17,351 nt of DNA from an uncultured Prevotella sp. (GTDB lineage Bacteria; Bacteroidota; Bacteroidia; Bacteroidales; Bacteroidaceae): assembly GCA_937877685.1 (NCBI GenBank), contig CALFGU010000215.1, forward strand, positions 1-17,351, read 5' to 3'. A model generated the notes under the pieces. It was given only the letters and a program-made list of their open reading frames with translations, was not told the origin of the DNA and searched no databases. Of the stretch, positions 1-8,745 are shown in pieces; the stretch's first letter is position 1; each line of letters begins with the position of its first letter. A program made the translations under genes and the position numbers.

Positions 1-386
1 AGTACCTCCGCAGGAGGGGAGGGGGGGATGATTACTTTATCTCAATATGCTGTAGAAATTTCTCTGTTTCTCTTAAGGCGAGAAGGGGGTATGAAATGCA
101 ACTAAGGGGCTACTCCTATATCATTGCCTAAAATTATTAGCGCTCTCCTATAAACTTACTGATAACTTCTATTTCACAAATGCCTATTTTTTGTGAGGAA
201 GACAAAATAACTCTTGACTGATAGGAGCCTACGGTTCGTGCTTCCTTAAAACATAGGATATTAACGCCACTCACTTGGTTGAATAAGGACGTACGAACCG
301 TACGTTCCTACAAATCAAGTGGAAAATCCTTGATATAAAAATCACTCACCCTATTTAGGACATTCCGAATAGGGACAAAAAAAATA
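1..386. other. Gene-free left edge
   Basis: I find no credible gene here. The first 30 bases are G-rich, with a small CCTCC-gca-GGAGG hairpin at 5-17. A second small hairpin with arms TCACAAA and TTTGTGA sits at 174-196. The right half holds a palindromic repeat, listed separately. The stretch lies downstream of secDF, and the gene on its other side is outside the window. Confidence 0.6.
222..321. repeat. Palindromic repeat, inverted pair
   Basis: The core at 272-321 is one imperfect hairpin. Its outer arms are CACTTGGTT (272-280) and AATCAAGTG (313-321), and its inner stem is ACGTACG-aac-CGTACGT. A second, degenerate copy of the inner part at 222-241 is inverted relative to 291-310, matching at 17 of 20 positions. 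The same outer arms recur at 16588-16618. No open reading frame is associated. The structure resembles a REP or MITE-like element; that label is inference. Confidence 0.6.
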
Positions 387-410
387 GAGGATAGCCACAG
401 GGCTATCCTC
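378..410 (-). terminator. Rho-independent terminator of secDF
   Basis: A perfect 10-bp stem, GAGGATAGCC with GGCTATCCTC and a 4-nt loop, lies 27 bp past the secDF stop. On the minus strand it is followed by a run of eight or more T residues with one interruption. This is a textbook intrinsic terminator for secDF transcription. Confidence 0.9.
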
Positions 411-437
411 TTATTTCATGTAGGGATAATACAGAGA

Positions 438-3308
438 TTACTTTTCGGCTTCAGCAGCAACAATCTTCTTCTTACCAAATGTAAGGAATGCCACAGGAGC
501 AGCAAAGAAGATAGAAGAGAGAGTACCGAATACAACACCGAGAATCATTGCGAATGCGAATGAACGTACGCTATCACCGCCAAGGAAGAAGATGCAGAGG
601 AGCACGATAAGCGTAGTTGCAGAAGTTACAATTGTACGCGTGAGAGTGCTGCTCAATGAATCGTTGAAGAGGCGTGCTGTTTCGCGCTTGGGATAGAGTC
701 CGAGGTATTCGCGAACACGGTCGAACACAACCACCTTGTCGTTGATTGAGTAACCGATAGCCGTAAGAATAGCACCGATGAAAGTTTGGTCAACTTCGAG
801 AGAGAAGGGAACCCAACCCCAACAGAGAGAATACATACCGATAATGAGGAGTGTATCTACGGTGAGCGCAGCCACAGAACCGATAGAGAAAGCTACGTTA
901 CGGAAACGGATAAGAATATAGAAGAAGATGGCGCAAAGCGCTAAGATTACGCTTGTAACAGCTGACTCTGCCATTTCAGCAGCAACCGAAGGACCAACCT
1001 TCTGTGCTGAGATGATTGAACCACCTGCGCGATTTTCGCGATCCTTAAACGTGTCGTAGTCAGCCTGAACGAGTTCAGCTTCGTGAAGTGCGTCATAGAT
1101 AGTCTTTTCTACCTGCGCGTCAGCATCTTCTGCGTCAGAGTTGATAAGATAGTTCGTAGTTACACGCACTGCCTTATTATCTGTAGTTACGATTGAGATA
1201 GCGCTTACAGTAGCATTGGGATCTGCTGCCTTAATCTTCGAAGCAACAGCTGTGCTTACCTGTTCGGGAGTAATATCCTTCTGTTCGAGTTCGATAACAA
1301 AGTTATAACCACCCGTAAAGTCGATACCCTTAGAAAGACCACGCAAACCGAGTGATGCCAAGCACACTGCGATTGCTACACCAAAGATTACGAATGAAAT
1401 CTTTGACTTTTCGATGAACTTCACATGGATATTTGCGAGGAAGTTCTTTGAAAGCTTCGTAGCGAAAGTGAGGTTCAACCACTTGTCACGAGCATGGAAG
1501 TGTTCGTAAGTCATGCGAGTGAGCCAAACTGCTGTAAAGAAGCTAGCGCAAATACCAATACCGAGCGTGAGTGCGAAACCGCGGATAGCACCTGTACCAA
1601 AGTTGTAAAGGATAACCGCAGTGATGATTGAGGTAAGGTTAGAGTCGAAAATTGCAGAGAATGCATTGCTATAACCTTGGGCAAGCGCTTCCTTAATCTT
1701 CTTACCTGCACGGAGTTCTTCCTTAGTGCGTTCGTAAATAAGTACGTTAGCGTCAACGGCCATACCAAGTGAGAGCACGAGACCGGCAATACCGCTCATC
1801 GTAAGCGCAGCTTGGAACGAGATAAGCACACCGAATGTGAAGAAGAAGTTAAGAATGAGCGCTACATTGGCAACCATACCGGGGATAAAGCCATAGTATG
1901 CGCACATGAAGAGCATCAATACTACGAATGCTACTGCACATGCTGTGAAACCAGCATTGATTGACGCTTCACCGAGTGACGGACCAACTGTTTCTTCTTG
2001 TACAATCTTCGCAGGAGCAGGCATTTTACCGCTCTTGAGTACGTTTGCCAAGTCTCTGGTATCGTCAGTTGTGAAATTACCAGAGATTTGTGAGATACCG
2101 CCAGTGATTTCTGACTGAATCGTGGGAGCAGAATAAACATATCCGTCAAGAACGATAGCAACAGGGCGCTTGAGGTTCTTGCGAGTAATATTTGCCCATT
2201 CGCGACCGCCTTGAGTTGTCATTGTCATAGAAACAATGGGGCGGTGGAAAGTAGGATCGAAGTCGTCTTTAGCATCTGCGATTACGTCTCCGGCAAGTGC
2301 GGGCGCGCCATTGGTCTTCTTGAGAAGATAGAGCGCGTAAAGGTTTTGGTTTTCAGGCTTAACAGACCAACCGAATTGGAGATCCTTGGGAAGCACTGCC
2401 TGTGCCTTTTCAGAAGCAAGGATTGCATCGACCATTTCACGGTCAGAACCCTTTGCATAACCCAAAACGCATGCATCTCCATAAGGAGTGGGCATGAGGT
2501 GTTGGAAGAGCGTTGTAGTTGTTGTATCAACAGGATATTCAACTTGTGCTACAGCCTGAATTGCTGCTTGAAGTTCTGTAACTGTGTAAGTTTCCCAGAA
2601 TTCAAGGTTAGCACTACCCTGAAGGAGGTTACGTACGCGTTCGGGTTCCTTAATACCAGGCATTTCTACCATAATCTGACCAACCTGACCCTTACCCTTA
2701 AGGATTTGAATGTTAGGCTGCGCCACACCGAAGCGGTCAATACGTGAGCGTACTACTTTACTTGTGTTATCTACAGCAGCGTTAACTTCTTCTTCAATAG
2801 CCTTTTTAACGTCTGCATCTTTTGAATCGTAGGCAATGCCTTTTTCCTTGAGCTTTTCAGCAAAGAGACCAGCAAGTTTGTCTTCACCCTTGATTTCTTG
2901 GTAAGCCTTAACGAAGAGCGTTACGAAATCATCTTCACCCTTCTTAGCACCTTCTTTCGCCTTGTCAATAGCTGCGAGGAGGTCTACGTCATTTGCGTTG
3001 CTTTCTCCAGCAAGTGCCTTCACCACATCGGGAATGCTTACTTCGAGAATTACGTTCATACCGCCCTTGAGGTCAAGACCAAGACCGATTTCGAGTTCTT
3101 CACACTCCTTAAGGGTTTTCCAGTTGAGGTAAACCTTTTCGTTGCGCATCGAATCGAGATAAGCCTTTCCGGCGTCAACGCCCTGTGCTGCAGCAATTTC
3201 TTCTGCCTTCTTCTGATAGTGACCCGTTACGAATGAGAACGAGAAGTAGAAGCAGCAAGTCAAGAACAGCAACACAGCGATTGTTTTTACAAATCCTTTG
3301 TTTTGCAT
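438..3308 (-). CDS. secDF: Fused protein translocase SecD-SecF
   Basis: This inner-membrane protein uses the proton motive force to help SecYEG release proteins into the periplasm. The 956 residues hold both halves in one chain, as is usual in Bacteroidetes. An N-terminal membrane segment lies at about 8-27, and the SecD motif GLGLDLKGG at 75-83 starts a large periplasmic domain. A membrane bundle begins near 445 and carries the SecD motif GMAVDANVLIYER near 513-527. SecF begins near 640, with its GIDFTGG motif near 660 and the second conserved helix, GYSINDKVVVFDRVRE, near 848-865. The ATG start directly precedes the membrane anchor. It has its own terminator, and a candidate promoter lies 114 bp upstream, so it is probably transcribed separately from the FKBP row. 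I see no truncation. Confidence 0.97.
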   Translation of the reverse strand: MQNKGFVKTIAVLLFLTCCFYFSFSFVTGHYQKKAEEIAAAQGVDAGKAYLDSMRNEKVYLNWKTLKECEELEIGLGLDLKGGMNVILEVSIPDVVKALAGESNANDVDLLAAIDKAKEGAKKGEDDFVTLFVKAYQEIKGEDKLAGLFAEKLKEKGIAYDSKDADVKKAIEEEVNAAVDNTSKVVRSRIDRFGVAQPNIQILKGKGQVGQIMVEMPGIKEPERVRNLLQGSANLEFWETYTVTELQAAIQAVAQVEYPVDTTTTTLFQHLMPTPYGDACVLGYAKGSDREMVDAILASEKAQAVLPKDLQFGWSVKPENQNLYALYLLKKTNGAPALAGDVIADAKDDFDPTFHRPIVSMTMTTQGGREWANITRKNLKRPVAIVLDGYVYSAPTIQSEITGGISQISGNFTTDDTRDLANVLKSGKMPAPAKIVQEETVGPSLGEASINAGFTACAVAFVVLMLFMCAYYGFIPGMVANVALILNFFFTFGVLISFQAALTMSGIAGLVLSLGMAVDANVLIYERTKEELRAGKKIKEALAQGYSNAFSAIFDSNLTSIITAVILYNFGTGAIRGFALTLGIGICASFFTAVWLTRMTYEHFHARDKWLNLTFATKLSKNFLANIHVKFIEKSKISFVIFGVAIAVCLASLGLRGLSKGIDFTGGYNFVIELEQKDITPEQVSTAVASKIKAADPNATVSAISIVTTDNKAVRVTTNYLINSDAEDADAQVEKTIYDALHEAELVQADYDTFKDRENRAGGSIISAQKVGPSVAAEMAESAVTSVILALCAIFFYILIRFRNVAFSIGSVAALTVDTLLIIGMYSLCWGWVPFSLEVDQTFIGAILTAIGYSINDKVVVFDRVREYLGLYPKRETARLFNDSLSSTLTRTIVTSATTLIVLLCIFFLGGDSVRSFAFAMILGVVFGTLSSIFFAAPVAFLTFGKKKIVAAEAEK

Positions 3309-3332
3309 TGTTTTTGAATTATTGTTTATTTA

Positions 3333-3345
3333 ATATTATTATATG
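3333..3345 (-). promoter_or_regulatory. Leader motif shared with fklB-like gene
   Basis: The 13-bp string ATATTATTATATG (plus-strand reading) in the secDF leader is identical to 8491-8503 in the leader of the cytoplasmic FKBP gene. In both cases it is followed by YGTT. The distance to the start codon differs (24 and 9 bp). Bacteroidetes leaders are A/T-rich, so this may be convergent composition rather than a regulatory site. Confidence 0.3.
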
Positions 3346-3421
3346 CGTTTAAAGGGTGAAAATTGACCTTTTAGAGGTCCAAAAATTGGGAGTTTTTCCT
3401 AAAGGGGTAATTTTCAACGTG

Positions 3422-3429
3422 CAAATATA
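3422..3429 (-). promoter_or_regulatory. Candidate secDF promoter -7 box
   Basis: On the minus strand this reads TATATTTG, an exact match to the Bacteroidetes sigma-70 -7 consensus TAnnTTTG, and is followed by C. It would give a leader of roughly 105 nt for secDF. I see no clear -33 TTTG element at the expected distance, so the call rests on one box. Confidence 0.45.
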
Positions 3430-3747
3430 CAAGTTTTTTCTTAATGCGAGTGACTTGGTGTTACGAAAATTAGGCAAAGTGGCATAAAATAGGAAGACAC
3501 AAGTGTTCTTACGCCTGATTTTGGGCATTTTATGGCGCTTAAATTCTCATTTTTGTATTTGAAACGCAACTGCATCTAACTGGCGAAAAACAAAATTACT
3601 AATTGCACGCACAATTAGTAACTTTGTGCGTCGTAAGTCTTACTTAAAAACGCCTATTTCTGGTTTCGTTTTACGGGGATAACAAGGGGGACTGTTTCAG
3701 TCACTAAGACAATTCCTATATTATCCCCAAAAGCATTTTGTCAAACA

Positions 3748-3785
3748 AAAAAATTGGAGGCATCCCGACTTCGGAATGCCTCCAA
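3748..3785 (-). terminator. Rho-independent terminator of the FKBP row
   Basis: The arms TTGGAGGCAT (3754-3763) and ATGCCTCCAA (3776-3785) pair perfectly, and a further four pairs follow an internal mismatch. On the minus strand the stem is followed by TTTTTTTG. It lies about 50 bp past the stop of the last FKBP gene and separates the row from secDF. Confidence 0.9.
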
Positions 3786-3833
3786 GGTGTATTCATGCGC
3801 CCTTGAACGGACTTTCAAGTGCGTGTTGCCCTT

Positions 3834-4706
3834 TTACTTCACCGCAATTACTTGCACCTTGAAGATGAGTGTGGAATAGGGAGGAATGTTTTGGTTGCCA
3901 CGTTCGCCATAAGCAAGGTTGTAGGGGATGTAAAGTTCCCACGTAGAACCCGCAGGCATCATCTGGAGCGCTTCTGTCCAACCCTTGATTACTTGAGTAG
4001 GCTTGAACGACGCTGTTTGGTTACGCTTGTAACTGCTGTCAAACACGGTGCCGTCGATGAGCGAACCTTCGTAGTGCACTTCTACCATAGATTCCTTTGT
4101 TGCCTTTTCGCCAGTGCCTTGCACTAACACCTTGTATTGCAATCCGCTTTCAGTTGTCACTACGCCTTCCTTTTGCGCATTTTCATCCAACCATTTTTGG
4201 TTTTCAAGGCGCATACCTTCAGCCACGAATTTCTCCTGGCGCTCCATGAGCGACATGGCCTGTTCGGGGGTAAGCATAGTTGCCTTTCCTGTATTCACAT
4301 CGATGAGCGCTTGGTTCATCAGTGCCACGTTGAGGTAAGTAGTGTCCGCTTTGCCCGTAAGTTGCTGATTGAAGCGAGGCGCCATTTCCGCATTCATTCT
4401 TGCAATCTTCAATCCTGAAGCAAAAGCAATAAGGCGGTCAACCTCTTCTGCACGAAGGTTAGACGTAAGCGCCGAAAGGGCTACCTCTATGTGAGCAGAG
4501 TCAACCCCTTCCGTCTGCATCAGATACTGCTTGAGCGACGCTGCTTGAAGCACACCGATGGCATAACTAGCACTGTCAGCAGGGACAGGAGTAAGCGTGT
4601 TTACATAAGTCTTCGCCTTCTTGGGCGGGTTCTTTTTCTTTGTCTTTTGAGCATCCATGCCCGCAAATACGCCAAGGGCAAGGAGAAGAAGGAGCAATTT
4701 TTTCAT
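3834..4706 (-). CDS. Secreted FKBP-type prolyl isomerase (canonical)
   Basis: This is a 290-residue prolyl cis-trans isomerase expected in the periplasm. Residues 1-19 form a Sec signal peptide with a long leucine core, probably cut before Gln20. Residues about 40-175 are an alpha-helical domain like the FKBP N-terminal dimerisation domain. Residues 188-290 are the FKBP domain and keep the usual active-site markers HYEG, VFDSS, VIKGW, LAYG and LIF. This domain is closer to the standard Mip/FkpA type than those of its three upstream neighbours. It begins 11 bp after the preceding FKBP gene, so the two are almost certainly cotranscribed. The strong terminator downstream makes it the last gene of the row. 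Confidence 0.93.
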   Translation of the reverse strand: MKKLLLLLLALGVFAGMDAQKTKKKNPPKKAKTYVNTLTPVPADSASYAIGVLQAASLKQYLMQTEGVDSAHIEVALSALTSNLRAEEVDRLIAFASGLKIARMNAEMAPRFNQQLTGKADTTYLNVALMNQALIDVNTGKATMLTPEQAMSLMERQEKFVAEGMRLENQKWLDENAQKEGVVTTESGLQYKVLVQGTGEKATKESMVEVHYEGSLIDGTVFDSSYKRNQTASFKPTQVIKGWTEALQMMPAGSTWELYIPYNLAYGERGNQNIPPYSTLIFKVQVIAVK

Positions 4707-4717
4707 TTGTTTAAATT

Positions 4718-5611
4718 TTAGGGGAGAATATCCAAAAGTTCAATTTCAAAAATAAGCACAGAGTAAGGTTTAATTGAGGGCAACGAACCACGCTTTCCGT
4801 AAGCCACTTCATAAGGTAAATAAATGACCCATTTACTTCCAATAGTCATTTTAGGAAGTGCAATTTTCCAACCTTCAATCAACTGACTGAGGGGAAATTC
4901 TGAGACTTCGCTCTCATCAAAAACCTCTCCTTCAATGGTGCTACCCTTATAAGCAATTCTAACCGTATTGTCGAGAGTGGGATGCTTACTATCATTCGCA
5001 CCTGTCTTAATAACCTTGTAAAGTACACCTTGTTCAAGCGCCATTACTCCAGGTTCTTTTGCCATTTTCGCTAAGAATGCTTCGCCAGCAAGTCGGTTAG
5101 GGAGATACTCTTCTGCTTCACGTTTTTCCACGATAGCCTTAATGCGGTGTTCTAGTTCGTAATATGCAAGTGACTGAGTTATAGGCTCACCATTAACAAT
5201 AAGTCGTGATTTTCCCTCAATCATATCCAAAAATCCAGCAAGGAAAAGGTCAATATTTATATTCTCCGTGGCACCTTCACCATAAATTTGTTTCGATATT
5301 TCTGGAATAAGTTGATTCATGATTTGCATAGCATGATGCTTACCTAAATCATAGGCTTTATTCGTAGACGGTTTTTTCACAGTCTCTACAAACCCTTTGA
5401 TATAATCGTTGATTGCGGTGGAATCATAGCAACCATTTTTTTGGAGAAATTCTAAGAGTCCGTCGGAGGGTGAAGATGCCATCCCGATTTCATATATGAG
5501 GGTGTCAACTTCGGTTTTAACAATCAACTTTTTGGGGTTACCCGTTAAAGTCTGTCCCCACGCACCAACACTTATGACAAAGGTAAGCAGCGCAAAGAAT
5601 AATTTCTTCAT
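4718..5611 (-). CDS. Secreted divergent FKBP-type prolyl isomerase
   Basis: This 297-residue protein has a Sec signal peptide (residues 1-19, likely cut after Trp-Gly and before Gln20), so it should be periplasmic. A helical region at about 35-190 contains LIYEIGMASSP and a second YDLGKHHA element; both recur in the next two genes upstream. The FKBP domain spans 195-297. It keeps the tyrosine in AYKG, the FD pair in VFDES, LIEGW, VAYG and LIF, but the usual HYEG is AYKG. Catalysis is likely but unproven. It is one of three tandem paralogs (with 5743-6735 and 6862-7764) but lacks the downstream hairpin the other two have. Instead the next FKBP gene starts 11 bp later. Confidence 0.92.
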   Translation of the reverse strand: MKKLFFALLTFVISVGAWGQTLTGNPKKLIVKTEVDTLIYEIGMASSPSDGLLEFLQKNGCYDSTAINDYIKGFVETVKKPSTNKAYDLGKHHAMQIMNQLIPEISKQIYGEGATENINIDLFLAGFLDMIEGKSRLIVNGEPITQSLAYYELEHRIKAIVEKREAEEYLPNRLAGEAFLAKMAKEPGVMALEQGVLYKVIKTGANDSKHPTLDNTVRIAYKGSTIEGEVFDESEVSEFPLSQLIEGWKIALPKMTIGSKWVIYLPYEVAYGKRGSLPSIKPYSVLIFEIELLDILP

Positions 5612-5679
5612 AACAAATTAAGTTTTAGTGGATATTTGGTGAGGAAGAAACGTGACTATATTCCTTATAGAAACGAAAA

Positions 5680-5722
5680 CAAGCAGATAAGCGGAGGGCA
5701 ATGCTTCCTGTTTATCTGCTTG
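5680..5722 (-). repeat. Intergenic hairpin, copy 1
   Basis: Perfect 11-bp arms, CAAGCAGATAA and TTATCTGCTTG, lie 20 bp past the stop of the 330-residue FKBP gene, with wobble pairs extending the stem inward. A near-identical hairpin follows the neighbouring FKBP gene at 6803-6845. On the minus strand the flank is only moderately T-rich, so it may be a weak terminator or a 3'-end stabiliser. It may have been duplicated together with the gene. Confidence 0.75.
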
Positions 5723-5742
5723 CCGTTAATCTGGAAAAAAGT

Positions 5743-6735
5743 TTACTTCTTGACTTTGGGTGAAGTTACAGCGAAGAGTTCAACTTCGAACACGAGCGCT
5801 GAGTAAGGTTCTATGTCAGGCATTGCACCGCGACTTCCGTAAGCGAGTTCCTGAGGAATGTAAATAATCCACTTGCTACCTTCTGTCATATTGGGTAGTG
5901 CAATTTTCCAACCCTCAATCATTGCAGATAGAGTGAATTCTATTCCTTCGTTGCTGTCAAATTCTATGCCGTCAATAGTCATTCCTTTGTAGGCAACCCG
6001 AATCTTGTCGTTGAGAGAAGGTTTCTTGCCACCAACCTTGCCTCCTCGAATAACCTTATAGAGAATACCATTTGACAAAACCTTTACACCTTCTTCTTGA
6101 GCCTTTGCTGCAAGAAAATCTTCGCCTGCTTTTTTGGTGGGGGCATATTCTACTGCTTCGCGTTTGGAGATCATCTCCTGAATTTTGCCTTGAAGTTCAG
6201 ACTGCGCCTGTTCCTGCGTCATGGGTTCGCCATTTATGAAGAGCTGAACCTCATTATTAATCATATCAGTGAAACCAGCAAAAAAGGTTGCAGTATTAAA
6301 TTTGTTTTTAGATTCTTCGCCAAAAAGTTGTTTTGAAACACTTGTAAGCACTTGTTGCTTTGTAGAAAAACCATGTTGCACACCCAATTCATAAGCAATA
6401 TCTTTAGATCTTTCAGGAATAGTTAAACCTTCATAGACACCATCAAGATACTCTTCAGCATAAGCAGAATCGCTACCCAATCTTGCTAGATACCCCGAGA
6501 GTTGATTTGCGGGCGAAGAAACCATACCCAATTGATAAGCAATAGTGTCTAGTTTACTTTTCAATGCGAAACGCTTTTTATCTTTTTTCGAAGGAACTTC
6601 TTGAATTTGTACTTCTGTTTTATCTGCAGTCCCAGCAACTTTATTTCTTTCACCTTTCGAGAGAGTCTCGAGTAAGAACCATACGCTTACATTGAGAGCT
6701 ACGGTAAGGACAACGAATAATACTTTTTTCTTCAT
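5743..6735 (-). CDS. Membrane-anchored divergent FKBP-type prolyl isomerase
   Basis: At 330 residues this is the longest of the three tandem paralogs. A hydrophobic stretch at about 5-23 follows MKKK, but I see no lipobox and no clear signal-peptidase site. It therefore reads best as an uncleaved N-terminal anchor holding the protein on the periplasmic face of the inner membrane. A charged, low-complexity linker (about 28-58) precedes the helical domain, which contains TIAYQLGMVSSP and IAYELGVQHG. The FKBP domain at 223-330 has AYKG, EFDSN, MIEGW, LAYG and LVF, with HYEG again changed to AYKG. The C-terminus ends in lysines. It is followed by a hairpin shared with its upstream neighbour. A cleaved signal peptide cannot be excluded. 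Confidence 0.92.
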   Translation of the reverse strand: MKKKVLFVVLTVALNVSVWFLLETLSKGERNKVAGTADKTEVQIQEVPSKKDKKRFALKSKLDTIAYQLGMVSSPANQLSGYLARLGSDSAYAEEYLDGVYEGLTIPERSKDIAYELGVQHGFSTKQQVLTSVSKQLFGEESKNKFNTATFFAGFTDMINNEVQLFINGEPMTQEQAQSELQGKIQEMISKREAVEYAPTKKAGEDFLAAKAQEEGVKVLSNGILYKVIRGGKVGGKKPSLNDKIRVAYKGMTIDGIEFDSNEGIEFTLSAMIEGWKIALPNMTEGSKWIIYIPQELAYGSRGAMPDIEPYSALVFEVELFAVTSPKVKK

Positions 6736-6802
6736 ATACCAATTTGTGTGGTGAGTAAATTTAAATTTGAAGCGTGAAGCCCGCTCTCCTTAAAAACTGA
6801 AG

Positions 6803-6845
6803 CAAGCAGATAAGCGGATGACAATCTTTCCTGCTTATCTGCTTG
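6803..6845 (-). repeat. Intergenic hairpin, copy 2
   Basis: Perfect 13-bp arms, CAAGCAGATAAGC and GCTTATCTGCTTG, with a 17-nt loop, lie 16 bp past the stop of the lipoprotein FKBP gene. It matches copy 1 (5680-5722) along the whole stem and much of the loop. On the minus strand it is followed by CTTCAGTTTTT, so partial termination is plausible. Confidence 0.75.
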
Positions 6846-6861
6846 TCATTCATGGGGAGAA

Positions 6862-7764
6862 TTACTTCTTTTTCGCTTCAGGAACAACTACATCGAGGAG
6901 TTCCACTTCAAAAATGAGTGCTGAGTAAGGCTTGATATTGGGCATACTTCCGCGCTTGCCGTAAGCAAGTTCTTGAGGAATGTAAATCTCCCACTTGCTA
7001 CCTTCAGTCATTTCAGGCAACGCGATTTTCCAACCTTCAATCATACCTCCTGCGAGGGAGAATTCAACGCCTTCGTTACTATCAAAAACCTGACCGTCAA
7101 TAGTCATACCCTTATAAGCAACCTTGATTTTGTCAGAGACAGCGGGCTTCTTGCCATTCTTCTTGCCTTCCTTGATAACCTTATAGAGCACACCTTTTGA
7201 CAAAGCAACTACGCCTTCTTCCTTAGCCTTAGCAGCGAGATATTCTTCGCCTGCCTTCTTATTAGAAAGGTGCTTCACAGCTTCGCGTTCTTCTGCTGCC
7301 TTAGCTACACGGCCTTGAAGTTCATAGTATGCTTGCTGTTGAGAAACAGGCATTGAATTGTATTGAAGTTTCACAGAATCTTCAATAACATCCTTTAACG
7401 CAGCAAGAGCAATATGAATGTTCACGCTATCAGTAATGCTATCGCCAAAGATACCCTGAGAAACTTGAGAACATTGGTTTCTAAGAATCAAACCTTGCTG
7501 TTTACCGAGTTCATAAGCAAGAGTCTTAGCATCAGAAATAGCTACGCCTGCTTCAACTCCCTTAAGGTATTCTGCAACAAACGCAGAATCACTACCCATA
7601 CTTTGAAGCGCTTCAGGAAGTCTATGACCAGGAGAAGACAACATACCTAATTCGTAAGCAATTGTATCCATTTCTGTGTTAATTGCCAAATCAACTTTCT
7701 TGCTATCACAAGATGTAAAAATTGCGCTTACTGCAACAGCAGCAACAAAAAATATCTTTTTCAT
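6862..7764 (-). CDS. Lipoprotein divergent FKBP-type prolyl isomerase
   Basis: This 300-residue prolyl isomerase starts with a lipoprotein signal. The hydrophobic core ends in IFTSC, making Cys19 the lipidated residue, followed by Asp-Ser-Lys-Lys. I see no run of acidic residues of the kind that exports lipoproteins to the cell surface in Bacteroidetes, so it probably faces the periplasm. The helical domain has TIAYELGMLSSP and LAYELGKQQG, matching its two downstream paralogs. The FKBP domain (about 191-300) has AYKG, VFDSN, MIEGW, LAYG and LIF and ends in a lysine-rich tail. It follows the cytoplasmic FKBP gene after 132 bp containing a dispersed repeat, and is followed by hairpin copy 2. 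No promoter box is evident directly upstream. Confidence 0.93.
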   Translation of the reverse strand: MKKIFFVAAVAVSAIFTSCDSKKVDLAINTEMDTIAYELGMLSSPGHRLPEALQSMGSDSAFVAEYLKGVEAGVAISDAKTLAYELGKQQGLILRNQCSQVSQGIFGDSITDSVNIHIALAALKDVIEDSVKLQYNSMPVSQQQAYYELQGRVAKAAEEREAVKHLSNKKAGEEYLAAKAKEEGVVALSKGVLYKVIKEGKKNGKKPAVSDKIKVAYKGMTIDGQVFDSNEGVEFSLAGGMIEGWKIALPEMTEGSKWEIYIPQELAYGKRGSMPNIKPYSALIFEVELLDVVVPEAKKK

Positions 7765-7813
7765 TCTTTTAAGATTTTAAATTTCTAGAGATTAAATATT
7801 GGACGGTTGAAAC

Positions 7814-7893
7814 TTAAGGTTTTAAAAAGGGGAAAGGGGGAATGGTCCCTAATAACCTTAGAGCGGAGCGACCTTAAAACCTTATAACCTCAA
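7814..7893. repeat. Family I repeat as an inverted pair
   Basis: The gap between the first two FKBP genes holds AAGGTTTTAA (7816-7825) and its exact inverse TTAAAACCTT (7874-7883). The right half continues as AACCTTATAACCTCAA, which is identical to 15772-15787. Between them, read on the minus strand, lies a module of the form AAGGTCGCTCCGCTCTAAGG that recurs at 8631-8650 with few changes. Confidence 0.7.
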
Positions 7894-7896
7894 CAA

Positions 7897-8481
7897 TTAA
7901 AGCACTTCGATCAATTCTACATCAAAGATGAGCGCTGCGTAAGGAGGAATGCTCTGACCCGCACCGCGTTCGCCGTAAGCGAGGTGGTAGGGAATGAAGA
8001 AGCGGAACTTTGCGCCTTCACCCATAAGCTGTACGCCTTCTGTCCAACCTGCGATAACGCCATTGAGAGGGAATACGGCGGGTTCGCCACGGCGGTAGCT
8101 GCTATCGAATACTTCGCCTGAAATTAAGCGACCTTCGTAGTGGCACTTCACTTGGTCTGTTGCCGAAGGCTTTTTGCCTGTACCTTCAGTGAGAACTGTG
8201 TACTGCAAACCGCTGGGGAGCACTACCACTTCGTCTTTCTTTGCATTTTCTTCCAAGAATGCTTCACCTTCTGCGCGAGCTGCTTTGCTGGCTTCTGCTT
8301 CCTTTTCCTGCATATACTTTTGTACGAGCGTCTGCGCCTCAATGTCGGTGAGCGTAGTCTTTTCGCCTGCGAGCACAGCGGCTACTCCTGCAGAAAATTC
8401 CTGAGTGTTAAGTCCTTCAATGTTCATACCTTTGAGATTATGACCGATAATCATACCCAAAGCATAGCTTAATTTTTCCAT
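7897..8481 (-). CDS. Cytoplasmic FKBP-type prolyl isomerase, FklB-like
   Basis: This 194-residue protein starts at MEKLSYALGM with no signal peptide, so it should act in the cytoplasm. Residues 1-85 form a helical dimerisation domain that includes a long charged helix (about 50-80). Residues 92-194 are an FKBP domain with all the usual markers: HYEG, VFDSS, VIAGW, LAYG and LIF. Length and layout fit E. coli FklB (FKBP22). It is the first gene of the FKBP row, with a candidate promoter box 42 bp upstream, and is divergent from the cyclophilin gene at 8830. Whether the four exported FKBP genes downstream are read from the same promoter is not shown by the sequence. Confidence 0.94.
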   Translation of the reverse strand: MEKLSYALGMIIGHNLKGMNIEGLNTQEFSAGVAAVLAGEKTTLTDIEAQTLVQKYMQEKEAEASKAARAEGEAFLEENAKKDEVVVLPSGLQYTVLTEGTGKKPSATDQVKCHYEGRLISGEVFDSSYRRGEPAVFPLNGVIAGWTEGVQLMGEGAKFRFFIPYHLAYGERGAGQSIPPYAALIFDVELIEVL

Positions 8482-8522
8482 TTGTGTTATATATTATTAT
8501 ATGTGTTCGATAAAGTCGGGGG

Positions 8523-8530
8523 CAAAAGTA
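8523..8530 (-). promoter_or_regulatory. Candidate promoter -7 box of the FKBP row
   Basis: On the minus strand this reads TACTTTTG followed by C, an exact TAnnTTTG match. It would place the transcript start about 30-35 nt upstream of the first FKBP gene. No clear -33 element is visible. Confidence 0.45.
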
Positions 8531-8602
8531 CAACTTTATTTTGAAGTAGGCGCTATTTTAAGAATTTTTACCACTATCGTGCGTGATTCTTAGGGAAATG
8601 CG

Positions 8603-8610
8603 TAATTTTG
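8603..8610 (+). promoter_or_regulatory. Candidate promoter -7 box of the cyclophilin gene
   Basis: TAATTTTG followed by C matches the TAnnTTTG consensus on the plus strand and is divergent from the FKBP promoter. It would give a long leader of about 210 nt containing three repeat tracts. The distance and the lack of a -33 element make it tentative. Confidence 0.35.
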
Positions 8611-8615
8611 CGGGG

Positions 8616-8657
8616 AGGTTTTAAGGTTATAAGGGCGCTTCGCTTTTAGGTTTTAAG
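8616..8657. repeat. Family I repeat
   Basis: AGGTTTTAAG occurs twice in direct order (8616-8625 and 8648-8657), around a GCG-ctt-CGC mini-hairpin. The first 15 bases are the exact inverse of 15841-15855. The inner module matches the inverted 7853-7877 segment at most positions. Confidence 0.6.
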
Positions 8658-8745
8658 AACCCGGCGGGCCTTTAGTTCTTGCATGCTGCTGTAGTTCAAG
8701 ATTCTTATTGACATCAGTACAATGGTTCAAAAATACATGCTATTT

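Larger units (their letters stand above)
3309..3753. other. Structured gene-free stretch upstream of secDF
   Basis: No coding sequence is supported here. Besides the secDF leader it holds two nested, mutually exclusive inverted repeats at 3596-3631. It also holds a larger structure at 3675-3728, with outer arms GGGGATAA and TTATCCCC enclosing a GACTG-ttt-CAGTC hairpin. On the minus strand the stem at 3596-3621 is followed by TTTTGTTTTT, so it could act as a terminator. A plus-strand TAACTTTG box (3619-3626) overlaps it. A small RNA is possible but unproven. Confidence 0.4.
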